From contig NW_024881844.1 of NCBI RefSeq assembly GCF_019059575.1, positions 496,001 to 560,000 on the forward strand: a stretch of DNA of 64,000 nt. Reading direction: 5' to 3'. The notes under the pieces were generated by a model. That model was not told the origin of the DNA and ran no database searches. It saw only the letters and a list, made by a program, of their open reading frames with translations. Shown piece after piece: positions 1 through 11,709 of the stretch. The translations under genes and the position numbers were made by a program. Numbering within the stretch: position 1 is the first letter of the stretch; each line of letters begins with the position of its first letter. This DNA is from Amphibalanus amphitrite. Taxonomy: Eukaryota > Arthropoda > Thecostraca > Balanomorpha > Balanidae.

Positions 1-259
1 ACAAGACCCATAGCCAACGCAGGATATTGGGCATTTGTCATTTGGGTTATGACATCACCTGAAGAATAAAGTCATATCTCCGAAACCAAAAACCACAGAA
101 ACTTGAAATTTTTAGTGGACGCTAAGAAAGGATCGAGAAGCAGATATACGAAACATTCGGCTTCTAGCAATCAAAATGTTGAGTGCAGAGCAGAAACAAC
201 TACCTGGGGGGGGGGGGAGTGGCAACCACTGCCCCCCCCCCATGTGCGGGCGAGGATTA
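1..259. mobile_element. right end of a poly-G hairpin element (copy D), cut by the window edge
   Basis: A run of about 12 G (206-217) faces a run of about 10 C (232-241) across a short GC-rich gap, forming a hairpin, and is followed by GCGGGCGAGGATTAG. That ending resembles the inverted form of the CTTAACCCTCGCC start of the copy at 36831. Upstream text such as TATCTCCGAAAC also recurs inside the copy at 2496-3684. I infer that this is the right terminus of the same non-coding family, with the rest outside the window. No coding potential is seen. Confidence 0.4.
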
Positions 260-354
260 GAAAATTTGAACATCAGGAAAACAATTTATTCAAACAGGCA
301 TTCCAACAGAGTCCCGCTTTTTTATAGGTGACCTCCGATTTGTGTAGCCTCTAA

Positions 355-407
355 GTTGCCCAGGGGGCCTCTTATTTGTAGGTATAGTACAGAGAACCTC
401 CTACTTC
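355..407. repeat. left stub of the GGCCTCCT minisatellite
   Basis: Two to three degenerate units (for example AGGGGGCCTCTTATTTGT and GAGAACCTCCTACTTC) match the array that starts again at 831. The stub is separated from the main array by the 423-bp retrocopy, so it belongs to the same original array. Confidence 0.6.
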
Positions 408-830
408 TTTTTTTCAACATTTATTGACAATCCATACAAATATGACACAGGTGTAAAATAATCGAGGGCTCTCAAGCCCAACAAGGACAGTCGCTGTCAT
501 GGCTTCTGACACGAAACAGCCGGTTTCCCGTCTATGCTAACGAGCGCCCCAGGTTGAGACGTTTAAACCCGCAAACGCCTGATATGCACAGACACAATAG
601 GGCTTTCAAAACCCCCACAACGTGCGAGTAATATTTGGCAAGCGTACACGTTGGCATACAATGCTGGCAATATACACAAATCGGACGCCACATTTCAACT
701 GCATTTTGACTAGGCGGCGGCCGAGTTATAAAAATAGAGCTCGCCACCACCACGCGATGTGGTGTGGCCCGCCTGGCCAAGCCGCCCCGGTGTCTTTTCA
801 TGGACTAAAGAAACGCGGCGGGCCATCAGC
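408..830 (-). pseudogene. poly-A retrocopy (processed transcript 3' end or SINE) with 16-bp target duplication
   Basis: The insert is bounded by perfect 16-bp direct repeats, GAGAACCTCCTACTTC, at 392-407 and 831-846. Read on the minus strand it ends with an AATAAA-type signal about a dozen bases before a short A tail (T run at 408-414 on the plus strand). Long target duplications plus a poly-A tail are the hallmark of LINE-driven retroposition, so this is either a processed-mRNA 3' fragment or an undescribed SINE. The longest minus-strand frame, about 89 codons starting near 801, matches no protein I recognise and may be meaningless. The insertion went into an existing minisatellite unit, so it is younger than the array. 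Confidence 0.65.
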
Positions 831-2180
831 GAGAACCTCCTACTTCGACTACTTGCACAGAGAGCCTCCTTTTTGTACATACAGCTAAGCTTCTACAGGC
901 CGAGCGCCGGCCTCCTATTTGCACGTACAGAGAGCCTCCTACTGTTACAGAGTCTATTTGTCTAGGGGCCTCCTATTTGTCCAAGCGGCCTCCGATTCGT
1001 CTAGGGGGCCTCCTATTTGTCCAGGAGGCCTCCTGTTTGTCCAGAAGGTCCCCTATTTATCCAGGGGGCTTCTATTTTCCAGGGGGCCTCCTCTTTATCC
1101 AGGGGGCCTCCTACGTGTTCAGGGGCCTCCTAGTTATCCAGGGGTTTTCTATTCTACCAGGGGTCTCTTATTTGTGCAAGGGCCTCCTATTTGTCCGGGG
1201 GTCTCCTACTTGTCCAGGGGCCTCCATTTTTTGAAGGGCCTCCTTTTTGTTAAGGGAGCCTCCTATTTGTCCAGGGGGCCTCCTATTCGTACAGAGGGCC
1301 TCTAGCTCCTACTTGTCCATGGGGCCTCCTATTTGTTCAAGAGGCCCCCTATTTGTACAGGGGGCCTCCTATTTGTTCAGGGGGCCTCCTATTTGTCCAA
1401 GGGGCCTGTTATTTTTCTAGGGACCTCCTATTTGCCCAAGAGGCCTCCTATTTGTCCAGCGGGCCTCCTACTTATTCAGGGGGCCTCCTATTCTTCCAGG
1501 TGACCTCCTATTGGTTAAAGTAGCCTCCTATTTTCCAAGCGGCCTCCTATTTATCCAGAGGGCTCCTATTTTAGGGGGCCTCCTCTTTATCCAGGGGGCC
1601 TCCTATTTATCCAGGGTCCTTCTATTCATAAAGGGGGCCTCCTATTTGTCCAGGGGGTCTCCTAATTGTCCAAGGGGTCTCCTTTTGTGAAAGGGGGCCT
1701 CCTATTTGTCCAGGGGGCTCCTAATTGTCCAGGGGACCTCCTTTTGTGAAAGGGGCCTTCTGTTTGTCTAGTTCTAGGCCTCCTGTTTGTTCATAGGGCC
1801 TCCTATTTTTCCAGGGGGCCTCCTAGTTGCAGAGGGCCTCCTACTTGCCCATGGGGCCTCCTATTTGTTCAGGGGGCTTTTTATTTGTACAGAGGGCCTC
1901 CTATTTGTCTAGGGCCTCCTATTTGTTCAGGAGGCCTCCTGCTTGTCCAGAGAGCCTCCCTTTTTCTCCAGGGGGCCTCCTATTTATCCAGGGGGCCTCC
2001 TGTTTTCCGGGGGCCCTCCTACTTGTTCACGGGGCCTCCTATTTGTCCAGGGGGCCTCCCATTTGTCCAACAGGGCCTCCGATTTGTCCAAAGGACCTCC
2101 TTTTTATACAGAGAAACTTCTATATGAACATCGGACCTCCATTTGTAAAGTAGCTGGTGCGTCTCGGGGGCCTCCACTAT
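831..2180. repeat. GGCCTCCT minisatellite, about 21-bp unit
   Basis: Roughly sixty imperfect copies of a unit close to GGGGCCTCCTATTTGTCCA run head to tail. The open frames here translate to PPICPGGLLF-like strings, which only reflect the repeat. The same GGCCTCCT motif appears at 62100-62300 inside a hAT-like MITE near exon 2 of the host gene, so the two may share an origin. Units are most regular between 1010 and 2060 and degenerate at both ends. Confidence 0.9.
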
Positions 2181-2182
2181 TG

Positions 2183-2236
2183 GGGTCCCAAAATGACAAT
2201 TGGGGTCCCAAATGTTCGCATTGGGGTCCCACATGG
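2183..2236. repeat. three copies of an ATTGGGGTCCCA unit
   Basis: ATTGGGGTCCCA occurs three times at about 20-22 bp spacing directly after the minisatellite. It differs from the GGCCTCCT unit but could be a diverged edge of that array. Confidence 0.6.
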
Positions 2237-2495
2237 GATCTCAAAAGTATACCTACAAAGTTACACCCATGCTAGAAGCTCCGTGAAGGAAGCTGGTTAC
2301 GGCTAGCATCATCCTAAGCATCCTGTAGTGGAAGCGTCGACCAAACTCTGGTCCGCGCCGAAGAAGGAGCACTCCAATCTCACGCGCATACGATTTGGAA
2401 CAAGGAAAAATTGATCGATGAAAAAAACGGATTCATTATAGTCACTTTTTACTTCAAATGCAAAAGAAGAAAAACAATCAGCCAAAAAACAAAAA

Positions 2496-3684
2496 CAATC
2501 CGCGCATGACTGGGGGGGGGGGGGGGCTCTACATAGCCCCCCTCCCGTTTTTCGGCAATATCTTCTAAACCGTCTGACGAATCAACACGAAACTTGTGGT
2601 ACCCTCAGCGGCATCAATTTGACACCCTGTGTTAAAAATTCAACTATGTAGCTACCATAGTTTGGCCGAAAATGACGTCAGAGTGACGTCATGTCGGCCG
2701 ATTTTTATGCAAAATATTGAGTTACGGCAAACGCTCTCAAGAGCTTAGTTTTAAGGCTAGATGGACTTTCTTTGTATCAGTGGAATAAAATACACGCAGC
2801 TATCAAAGTGCTATCTCGAATTTTCGAAATTTTGAAAATTTGGAAAAATATGTTTTTATAATTTCAAATTTTTTGAATTTTTCCGAAAGTGTTTGATTTT
2901 TTTCCGCAAAAACCGGAATATATGTGATAGAACACACACTGATAAACTACTCTATAATAGCAAGTTTTAGCCCAATATCGTCAAAAATAGCCAAGTTATT
3001 TGCATTATTGTCAAAATTTTACAATTATATATTTTTCAAAACAATTTTTCAGTACGTTTTTGACATCGTAGAGCAATATAAATGGCACCATAGTGTTTCT
3101 GAGCTCAAACTGCATCTGATAGGCATCTTGTTTGTTGAAAAATTTCATTTTCAAAATTTGACCTTTTCTGACCTGAAAGTGACCTGACATCCGGTAAATT
3201 CAGCTGAAAATGACCTCAAATGACACAGACGACATTATTTTCTAAATCTGCGAGTAAAATGGACCATAAAACATGCGTCACGTGACCGATACATGATATA
3301 CAATTTTTGTGACCTAGGATGACCTGGCCTTGCCCTGAAAAATTGGAAGTAAAAGTTCGGTACCCTCAGGGTATCTAAGGCATATATCAAGGAGTTCGTA
3401 AACCAAAAATGAGCCTGATCGGACTTGTCAGCCGGCGGCCAGAGCCTAAATTGTGAATAAGCAAAAATGCCGATAATTTTTACTTTGACCTGACCCCTGT
3501 GACGTCATCGGTGACCTCGAGGTCAATGAAAATAGGTTTTGCTCGACAGTTTTTTTCAGGGCTATCAGAAGCCGTTTGAATTTTGACGATCGGCCCAGTA
3601 GTTTCGGAGATAGGAGGGGAGGGCTCTGGAGATCCCCCCTCAGTCACTCGCGTTATGGAAAATACCCCAGTCATGCGCGGGTTA
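2496..3684. mobile_element. poly-G hairpin / TGACCT-rich element, copy A
   Basis: The left end reads CCGCGCATGACTGGGG (2500-2515) and the right end carries its exact reverse complement (3665-3680), followed by GTTAAG. Just inside each end lies a G-run/C-run hairpin. The interior is AT-rich and contains repeated TGACGTCA and TGACCT/AGGTCA hexamers, for example around 2660-2690 and 3170-3520. There is no credible reading frame. The structure suggests a non-autonomous DNA transposon of about 1.2 kb. Copies B and C share the TTAACCC-type terminus and the hexamer-rich interior. The superfamily is not clear to me. Confidence 0.6.
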
Positions 3685-3917
3685 AGTGTTTAAATTTTGT
3701 ACGAACAATGCCAAAATTGCTGCCTACCGTTCACGAAAGTTTAATGTAGGTAATCACAATATATTTTCCGCTCGCTGTCAGTGAAACACCAAATTTCGCA
3801 ACGTTTTTTTCCTTTTTTGGTGCGTGGGAGGGGCACCCGGTATATGAGGGTTTCCGAATTTTCTATAGCTTTTTCATATTTTTATTTATTAGAAACAAAC
3901 ATTTACCAACATACAGG

Positions 3918-5180
3918 TTACAACGGATACAATATGATGCACAGATACCTAACACAAGGCTCAGCTAAACACGATATAGCAGAGCACTGGGTCACACCGC
4001 GCACCAGGTAGGGAGCCAGCTCTGGGTCGGCCAGAGGATCCTGTCTCAGAGCGAAATCTTGTGTTTCAAAATTGACCCTCATTTCCTCGTACATTTTTCT
4101 GTACTTTGCCAGGCGAGTTGAGATTGGACTGATGGATTTTGGGGGTGATGGCGCTATATCGTGGTGGCCGGTTGGTGTATGGTATGCTGTAAGTGTGTCG
4201 TGACTTTCAGATGGAGATGGTGCTGATGCTGAGTTGGGTGGAGCTGGTGAAAGTGTCAGAGGTAAGGGAGATGTTGCGAGTGTCATGTTTAGTCTGTTGT
4301 TTCTGTGTGTGATGGAAAGCTGGTACACGGGGTGGTAAGGCGGAGTGGGCGGGGCTTACAGTGGAGGAAAGATAAGCAGAGCCTCTGATTGCCACTGCGT
4401 TTCCGCGAATGATGGCAATAGAGTTTTTTGCCATAACCAAGCCGTTTCGCGCCTCTCCCCGGTCACTGATGTGATCCTGCGGCCGAGTTCCTGGACTAGG
4501 CGGATGGCACTGGGACCGGCAACGCCTGATGTTTCGACCGCCAATGGAACGAAGAGATACTGGGCTGATAAAGAGGCATACCGCTGTACCTTTCGATCCT
4601 CGGCGGCCCCGGCCGCTGATCCCGGTTTTATTGCCGATTTTGCCAGGCTGCTGTCAGCAAAGGTATCGGTGCATGTCGCATCCCAGGCTAGGCATTTTCC
4701 ACCTTTAAAAGGGAATGTGGTAAGCCGGTCAGGACGCTTGCCGTCACCTCTGTCAAGTCCCGTGGGCTCGAGGACGGACGGGATGCCAGATGCAGCGAGG
4801 CTGCGCTTCACCAAATCGTTAAGCTCAGCGTGGCGGGGAAACCGACCAGCACTTTTGCTGCAGGATAGGGCGTGATGTCCCAATCTGTCGACCGGGCAGC
4901 TTCATAGGCGACAGACATGTGGCTCACAAATAGGGGCGCCAAGACGGAGAGCTACCGCCATCCTAACAGATTCCGGGTCCAAAAAGAGGCCAAGGCTGGG
5001 GACCGGTACTGCTTGTAGCCATGCGGCTGTGTGAGGCTGGTAGGCGGCAAGTAAACGAGCTCTGTGGACTTGATTTGTTTCGCGGAGTAACTGTTTGCAG
5101 CTAGCCACCGATGCCAGGTCGTCCCAAGCCCTCTGCTGCCCTGGTGTAGAGGGGTCGGGGAGGGTTGCCTCTCCGATTAA
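3918..5180 (-). mobile_element. LINE 3' portion, restriction-like endonuclease type, decayed
   Basis: Read on the minus strand from 5176 downward, the peptide runs through QRAWDDLASV, RLGAPICEPHVC, then GHHALSC (zinc-knuckle-like Cys/His cluster), RHAELNDLV, KRPD and AWDATCTDTFA, and FVPLAVETSGV. Such C-terminal Cys/His plus PD...D modules are typical of non-LTR retrotransposons that use a restriction-enzyme-like endonuclease. I do not assign a clade. An in-frame stop (TGA) sits between the two halves of the Cys/His cluster near 4900, and the frame changes near 4440, where a second frame continues as KNSIAIIRGNA. A further 136-codon minus-strand frame (4328-3918) may lie in the element's 3' region. 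The copy is interrupted at 5177 by a DNA transposon. Confidence 0.7.
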
Positions 5181-7812
5181 AGGGACTGTCCCACCTTCAA
5201 AAAATTGCTTTGATATACTGTTCTTGTGTTGCAAGACATAGATTATGGGCCCCTTTACACGAAATTGGCAAACATTCGGCCCATAGTTGGCTAATTGTTT
5301 AAAAATTCCAATTTAGAGCTTTTGGGTCGATTACGTCATATGATTGTTTTTTTATCGGGCAAAGTTTTTTTCCTAGCTGCCAAATCTGTGGCACAAAGTT
5401 TTGTTACGCTTCTGCCGCGAATAGTACAAACATTGCGCATGAACCCAGGAAATTGGTAAACATGTTCAATGTTCATGGAAAGCCTTGATGGAAAGGATTG
5501 AAATGAAAATTGGAAAATTGAAGCTTGAACTTTGTCCAGAAGAAGGTCGCAAACTGCAAAGAATATCAACAAGGCCTTATTTATCATTTTTAAAAAGTTA
5601 TAGATTGCTCCCTAATAAGCAAAAGCAAGATATTGATGTTTGATTATTGATGCTGCCCACAATGTCTTGGGTACATGGATGATGGAAGTGAGCTCAACTT
5701 CAATAATCAGACCTAAGAATCACAATGGATATAGCCATGACCCAGACTGCAAAGTAGGGCAATTTTGTCTAGATTTTGTCAGTGCGGACTCCTTCGTCTG
5801 GTGCGGATTTAAGTGTGACTCTGATTTAGTGGCTCATGTGGAACGCAACGAGCTGCGGAACAAGCTTGAATAGTATTTTGCCTCAGGGCTATCTGCCAGA
5901 AACATTTCATTTGCATAAATTTGCCTACAGGCAAGTCTGACAAATTTGTGGATTAACTGGGGTCCTTGTAAGCCTGCATATTAAATTCTAGCCCACCAGC
6001 TCAGCCCTATTCTCAGTTTCAGCATTCAGCATGATAACAGTTCTGATCAAGTTCTGATTGTCACCACTGATACACCAATGGAGTCCTCTGAAATTTTGCC
6101 TTTTTATTAGATTATTTGTAAGAGTTTCAGCTACATTTACATAGACCAAACGTTTCACTCTCAAAGATCTGCGACCCACCCCACTCGTCCAGTAGGATGC
6201 CTGGCGCGCAAACAGTCCAGCAGTGAGCTGCCAGCCGGTACGCAGGGCAGCAGCAGGCGGCGGCAGCAACAGCAACTAGTGAAAATGTCTTGGACTGCAG
6301 CCACGACATGATCTAGGCTAGCATCTATTCAATTTGTCCATGTACAAGTACCACAGCTCCTGCCCGAGGTCGCGCAAGTCAGGGAACTGACCACCTCCAG
6401 CCCAGGCGTGGTTCACTGACTCAAGACATTTCAACTGACCAGTCAGAGTTCATGTTTTGCAACTTTTATCCAAGTTATTTGTAATTGTAATATTCTAAAC
6501 TGAATTTTAGGCATGACTTCATTTTTCAAGAGCTACACAGAACACGCCTTCCCTGTACAACACGTCTATTGTCCTAACATTAGTCAAATAGTTGCAAGAA
6601 GCGACTTGAATGCGGAACCTGCCTGTTTTGAAGCCCTGTTGTCTGTTGGGTGACACTGCACAGAGGTAAGGATGGGGTGTGATTTTGCTGCTGTTTGTCA
6701 GGTGCAATATGTGTGTCAATGATCACAAAGTACTCTTAAAGGTTTAAAAAATGCACAGCATGGCCTAACAAGGCACATTACCTAGGTTTTGACAAGCAGC
6801 GCAGCGACTGTGGTACAAAGGCCCAGTCCCAATCTCATGTTAGTAGCTGGATCTGCTCCCAGGAAACAAAGGTAAAACACTATTGACAGCTTTAAGATGA
6901 AATCTGCATGAAAACTAAGCCATCTATAAAATCTAACATAAGCTTAAAAGCACAACAGAGCATTTCTTATTCAACATGCAGCACTTCCGCTTTCATCCGC
7001 CATCAGCAACTCATTCAAAGAATGATGCATTACATCACTAAAATTTATTTCAAAACACCTCTGCATGGTGTTTACACAAACAACAGTTCTTTACTAGGCA
7101 TGGTCGACCTCAGGCCACCCACACTTCAGCATACAGGGTATTATCAATGCTTAACGGCTCAAGGTTAGTCGTCTTGGATGCTCAGAAATAAAAAGGTGAA
7201 CATTCATTGTCTCTTCCTTAGTTGTCACCATCATTAGATTGTGGACTCCTCAGAGCATGTCTTGATTATGGAGTTGAAACAGCAGTGAGCAAATCATTTA
7301 TCATTTTGATACTATGATTAATTTTAGAGAGTTGCACACTTGAACTTGACACCTGCCATTGATAAGTTCATGGCTCTTGCATTCTTCAGTCACATTTAGG
7401 ACGGCCTCTTATTTATTTAAATACAAAAATAAAAATACTACAAGAATTAGAAGACTATTAGAATTAGTTTGGCATATCAATTTATTTCTCCACCTCGTAG
7501 CACCGGAACGAATGGGCGCTGCAAGGCCGTATAGGGCGCTGTTCCAAGAGGCGTTGTTATTTTTCAAGGTTTCGATAAAAACAAGTCGACAGATACAGAA
7601 ACTTCGGAAAAGGCGGAAACGTCACAGGTTTTAAGTGCCAATACCAATACATTGTGGCACTTATTTGCACAGATGTCAAAATCAAACACAAATTTCTTTG
7701 CGATGAAGTAATTGCTGGAGAAACGGTTTTCACGGCTATGATTTTCAAAGAACGCCCATCAAGATGGCTATCTCAACTCAATTCTAATGTTAAGGTGGGA
7801 CAGTCCCTTTAA
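5177..7812. mobile_element. TTAA-flanked TIR transposon inserted in the LINE
   Basis: The 17-bp ends AGGGACTGTCCCACCTT (from 5181) and their exact reverse complement (to 7808) are flanked on both sides by TTAA (5177-5180 and 7809-7812). TTAA duplications are made by piggyBac- and Kolobok-type transposases. The ends lack the CCC start of typical piggyBac, so Kolobok is the better guess. No transposase domain is recognisable. The only frames, such as 5640-5873 plus, are short and unrecognised, so this copy is probably non-autonomous. Removing one TTAA and the insert brings the LINE frame across the site into register, which proves the order of insertion. Confidence 0.75.
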
Positions 7813-7900
7813 AGGAAGGAGTCGTTCAAGAGCGGGTTTTCTGGCCAGTATGGCGTCGTATCTGTTCCCTTGATTGCTGAGAATTTTCATTGTTAGTACC
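7813..7900 (-). mobile_element. continuation of the interrupted LINE
   Basis: On the minus strand this stretch reads NRYDAILARKPALERLLP and leads in frame, across the TTAA site, into IGEATLPDPSTP at 5176. It is therefore the upstream part of the LINE at 3918-5180. Homology becomes unclear beyond about 7900, so the 5' truncation point is uncertain. Confidence 0.55.
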
Positions 7901-9930
7901 AAGAACTGTCAGCGCAATCTAAGTGCATGTTGTTCATCTGTCAATCCTTTCCACGCTTAGACAGTCATGTAAGCACCCGAAGTATTGGCGGATCTCCTAG
8001 ATAATCCTAATTTGGCGGGTTAGAATATAAAGATAAATTATTGAGGTGGTTTGGACATTGCGATTCCCCCACACCCACCTAACGGTAGAGCCCCTGGGCT
8101 TTGCTGTCGTCTTTTGCTGGCGCTCGCCATGCCTTCTCGCCATCCCTCGCTGCTGATGCCCTGTGCCGGTGGCCGGCACGTCGCTCGGCCGTTTTCTGCC
8201 AGCCTGATTGTGTGAGCGGTGACCGAGCCACGCGCCGCGCGCCGCGGAGCCGCCGCGACCCCCGTCCCTCGGGGGCACCCGGGGGCGCGGTCGGGCCCGA
8301 GCCGCGGCGGACAGACGCCGCCGATACGCCGCCACCGATGAATAAGGGCCGAAATAACTCAAAAATAATATCTTACGGGAATTACCCTGGAGGGTTGCTG
8401 CATTACCCAACCCTTTGTGGCCGGCAGATCATTACGGCCAGCGGAGGAGAGATATTCGGACGGCATCGACGCACCATGCCGGATTTCTCCGTTTCCTGTA
8501 GCTTTCTGTGCGGCAGCCTCGCTGAGATGGCCCTCCGCTCCAGGCTGACCGCTCCAGTGCCCCTCTAATTCATGAAATGTTGTGTGCTTGGCAAAAAAAA
8601 GCTGGACAGTTATTTCATCTATCAGGGTTTTGACAAGTGCGGTAATTGAGTTTGGACGGTGAAATGAGCGCGATTTCTCCTGGGAGGCGACTGACAATTT
8701 GTCGAGTTAAAGCTCACGCAGCTACTGGGAAGACGCCGGCACCAAATTGGCTGGTCCGAGAACCAAGGGTGAGTCGGCCGGGAAAACCTGGGCAGAAAGT
8801 TCCCCTGTTGAAAATAACAGAGCTGAAAGGCATTGGCGACGCCTGAAATATTTACGAAGTCGATCCCCGAGCAGCGCTAGACAGCTCCTCGAAAGGAATA
8901 AGTGAAGAACGCGACGCTAATAGCATTTTACCTGCTCCAGTAACTTAATTTTTGTTTCACGTTCGACCCGCAGCACAGCACCTCTTCAAACGTTTTTGCA
9001 TTTCGCTTGTTCCCATCGTGTTGACAATTGGTACAGTAAAAACCGGAAAATGTTTTCATCTCTGTAGTAATTAGTTTTACGGTCTCCATGCGTCTTATAC
9101 GAATCTTTTGGCGACACAAATGCTCATGCTTTTGCATTGGCTTTTAGTCCAGAGAAGTGCTTGAGCAAAGGAATACCATATTGTTGTGCGGCCTACTGCC
9201 CTCCCACGGCTATGCTTCAGCTGCTTGCTGTTTTGTGGTCATGCCTAACAATGTTTGTTGCATTTAGATGACACTGACGAGGAGTTTGTATCATTTCCGC
9301 ATGTGACCTTGCCGGAACAATGCTTACGTACCGTCAGGGCACACTCAGAACACAGTTTCCAACAGCTCGAGCGGATGCGACTTCGTGATCGAGGTTCTTC
9401 CCTTTCTTGAAATTCAACGTTTTCCATTCCTATACACACACACCATAACTTGAAATTGCTTGAATTTTGTAATTGGTAAGAACGGGGAAGCTACGCTCTC
9501 TTATCTTCTGGAGACTGCTCAGTTCCCACCATAAGCATTTACCTTATAGGCATTTACCTAAATCATAATGCGTCACGTGGACCTAAAATCAATCACGACG
9601 TGGTGACATGGTTAGGTATGTCGGAGTTAAAAAACATTTTTTTTTCTCCTGAGCCTGTCGTGTGTTTGACTATTGCTTAGGATGAGTTACCTATGGTATA
9701 CTGCTGATCGGTCAGTTGGGAGAATGATAGAAACATTGTTCTCTGAATTCACGAAACATCATCAGGTAATAAAGATCTTCATTTCTGCCATACGGTGGAT
9801 CATCGCTCAGCTGCTGATGACGTCAGCGTGGCAGCGAAGACATCCTCCCCTGTCAGCCCGATAAAGACCCAGGTCCCGGAGGAGGAGCGAACCATTTTCG
9901 CCGCTGCTGCCGTAATCACCTCGCCAGATG
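7901..9930. other. non-coding interval with a GC-rich island
   Basis: No gene is supported. Bases 8090-8340 are strongly CpG-rich and are followed by AT-richer blocks (8340-8720) with motifs such as GAATAAGG and TAATTGAG. This texture recurs upstream of the host gene. Frames here are short and overlap on both strands, as expected of GC-rich DNA. I considered ribosomal DNA and saw no rRNA landmark. Confidence 0.35.
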
Positions 9931-10253
9931 AGATCGGCCGGCGGGATCGGCGATATCGGCACCGGACATCGGCCAGCGGAGCAGCGATATTGGCACCGGA
10001 CATCGGCCGAAACGGTGATATCGGCAACGAATATCGGCTGTATCGGCAAGATCTGTGCCAAGCATCGACCGAAACGGCGATATCGGTACCTTATACCAGC
10101 CGAATCGGCGATATCTGTACTGGACATCACCCGAATCGGCGATATCGGTACCTTATATCAGCCGAATCGGCGATATCGGTACCGCACATCGCCTAGCGGG
10201 AACAGCGATCTCGGTACAGGTCATCTCCCAAATCGGCGATATCGGCACTGGAC
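9931..10253. repeat. ATCGG-CGATATCGG minisatellite, 31-35 bp unit
   Basis: About ten imperfect units of the type ATCRGCCGAATCGGCGATATCGGTACC lie head to tail (middle bases vary). The self-complementary core CGATATCG makes every unit partly palindromic. Frames in this stretch run on both strands only because of the repeat. Confidence 0.85.
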
Positions 10254-11709
10254 TTGGGCTAAAGTCTAAACAGAGCGCCAAACGGTGATGTCGGCAATTG
10301 ATAACGGTTTCATAAACCGTCTCTTGAACACCTCAACTCCTGGACTCTAGTTACGGTGCTATTTATGACCGTAATTGCATGCCGTCAGCTGCCGTCGTCG
10401 CGCTGACGGTGATATGAACGACAGTTGAGTTGAGACGGAAGGAAAATGTTATATTTCTGATAAATTGTAGTACATACATTATTGTAACCCGGAAATGTCA
10501 ATGGCATGATGAAAAAGCTCTCTTATCATTTTCAGCATAGTAGTGGAATCAGAAAATGCATTATCGTCTTACTGGAACCAAGCTGAGTTGATAATGATAT
10601 AGAACGAGTACGTTTTCATCGCTTGGAAGCCGTCGATTAGATGGCAAATTGCATGCTCAATAAGATAATCGCGATACTCTTTGGGGCAAATGATCACCCT
10701 TCCCAAATCCCAATGAGGATGCTAACCAAGTTGTTGCGCTGCGTTGGGCCAACTCAACAGGTGCACGTCCGAGTCAGCTTTACCAAGCAGCCGAGCCATA
10801 TGGTCAGTGCAAGCCGCCTTATGTCCTCGTTCCAGCCAGGTAACAAATGACAACTTTTAACCCTTCTGGCAGCTTCTCCAATGCTTTCGTAGAACTCCAG
10901 TTATGCATTGTCTATTCATCACAATTCCTGCACAGTGCACACCTATCAGTACCCGGGATAGGGAAACCAGCGAACAACTCACAGTGTCCTTTACGGGAAG
11001 AGCGACAGCCACCGACCTACAAGGTGGCCCTTACCTTTCAGTCGGCAATTGCTAAACATTATCTGCAGACTGCACAGCGGGTAAACTGTCTTGTACCACC
11101 GTGAACTGCCTTCGGCCTACCTCCTTGGTTCGCCTTATCGCTCCAAGCTAAAGAAATGAGCTGCAACTTTGCATAATGCCGCTCCAAGTTCAATCGATAT
11201 GTTATGTGGAAGTACCAGCTACATTCCCGAAGAAATGTAAAGCTACATAAGATGTTACTTAGGCACAACGGTGCTCCCGCCAATTCCGAACTGATTCCTC
11301 AATATTACTGAAAAGTGATATTGAAGCATTACTTACCTTATTTCTAGGCGGTTATGATACCATCCATTGTTTTGTGACCCTTTCAACTTCCCAAGTTTCC
11401 AACTTTTCGACATCGCTCTCAGGTCTTTCATGTCCCCTTCAGTATCTCAGCGACAGCGTCGTTTTCTGATTTTAAGCGTCGTTCCCGGCTCTCTCTTGTG
11501 GCTCCTAGCTCATTAGTGCTGATTAGCCTTTAGCTCATTAGCCTACAGTCTCGCTCTCATATCTTCGTTATTATTTCTGGCTGCTCAGTGGCGTCATTGG
11601 TTCGCTGGCGCCGCTTCCAGTTCCTCAGTAATATTGCCTTTTACAGAACGATTGCTCTGGAATTCTGGCTTCAGCTCCTTTTCTCGTGACCTGCCTCACT
11701 TGGCCAGAT
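10254..11709. other. intergenic stretch, nothing identified
   Basis: No frame looks like protein and no terminal repeats were found. A short GC-rich patch near 10340-10430 contains TTTATGACCGTAATTGCAT, and 11520-11550 has a small direct repeat of AGCTCATTAG. Confidence 0.4.

Noticed and set aside
919-2275. Long frames translating to PPICPGGLLF-like repeats
   Set aside because: They are translations of the 21-bp minisatellite; 21 is a multiple of three, so frames stay open without coding meaning.
4345-4875. 176-codon plus-strand frame as a host gene
   Set aside because: It is the antisense shadow of the LINE endonuclease region, whose minus-strand peptide has family motifs.
8090-8340. Possible ribosomal DNA in the very GC-rich block
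   Set aside because: No conserved rRNA stretch could be recognised; the composition alone is misleading.
9931-10253. Possible CRISPR-like array
   Set aside because: Units are contiguous and diverged, without unique spacers, in a eukaryotic genome.
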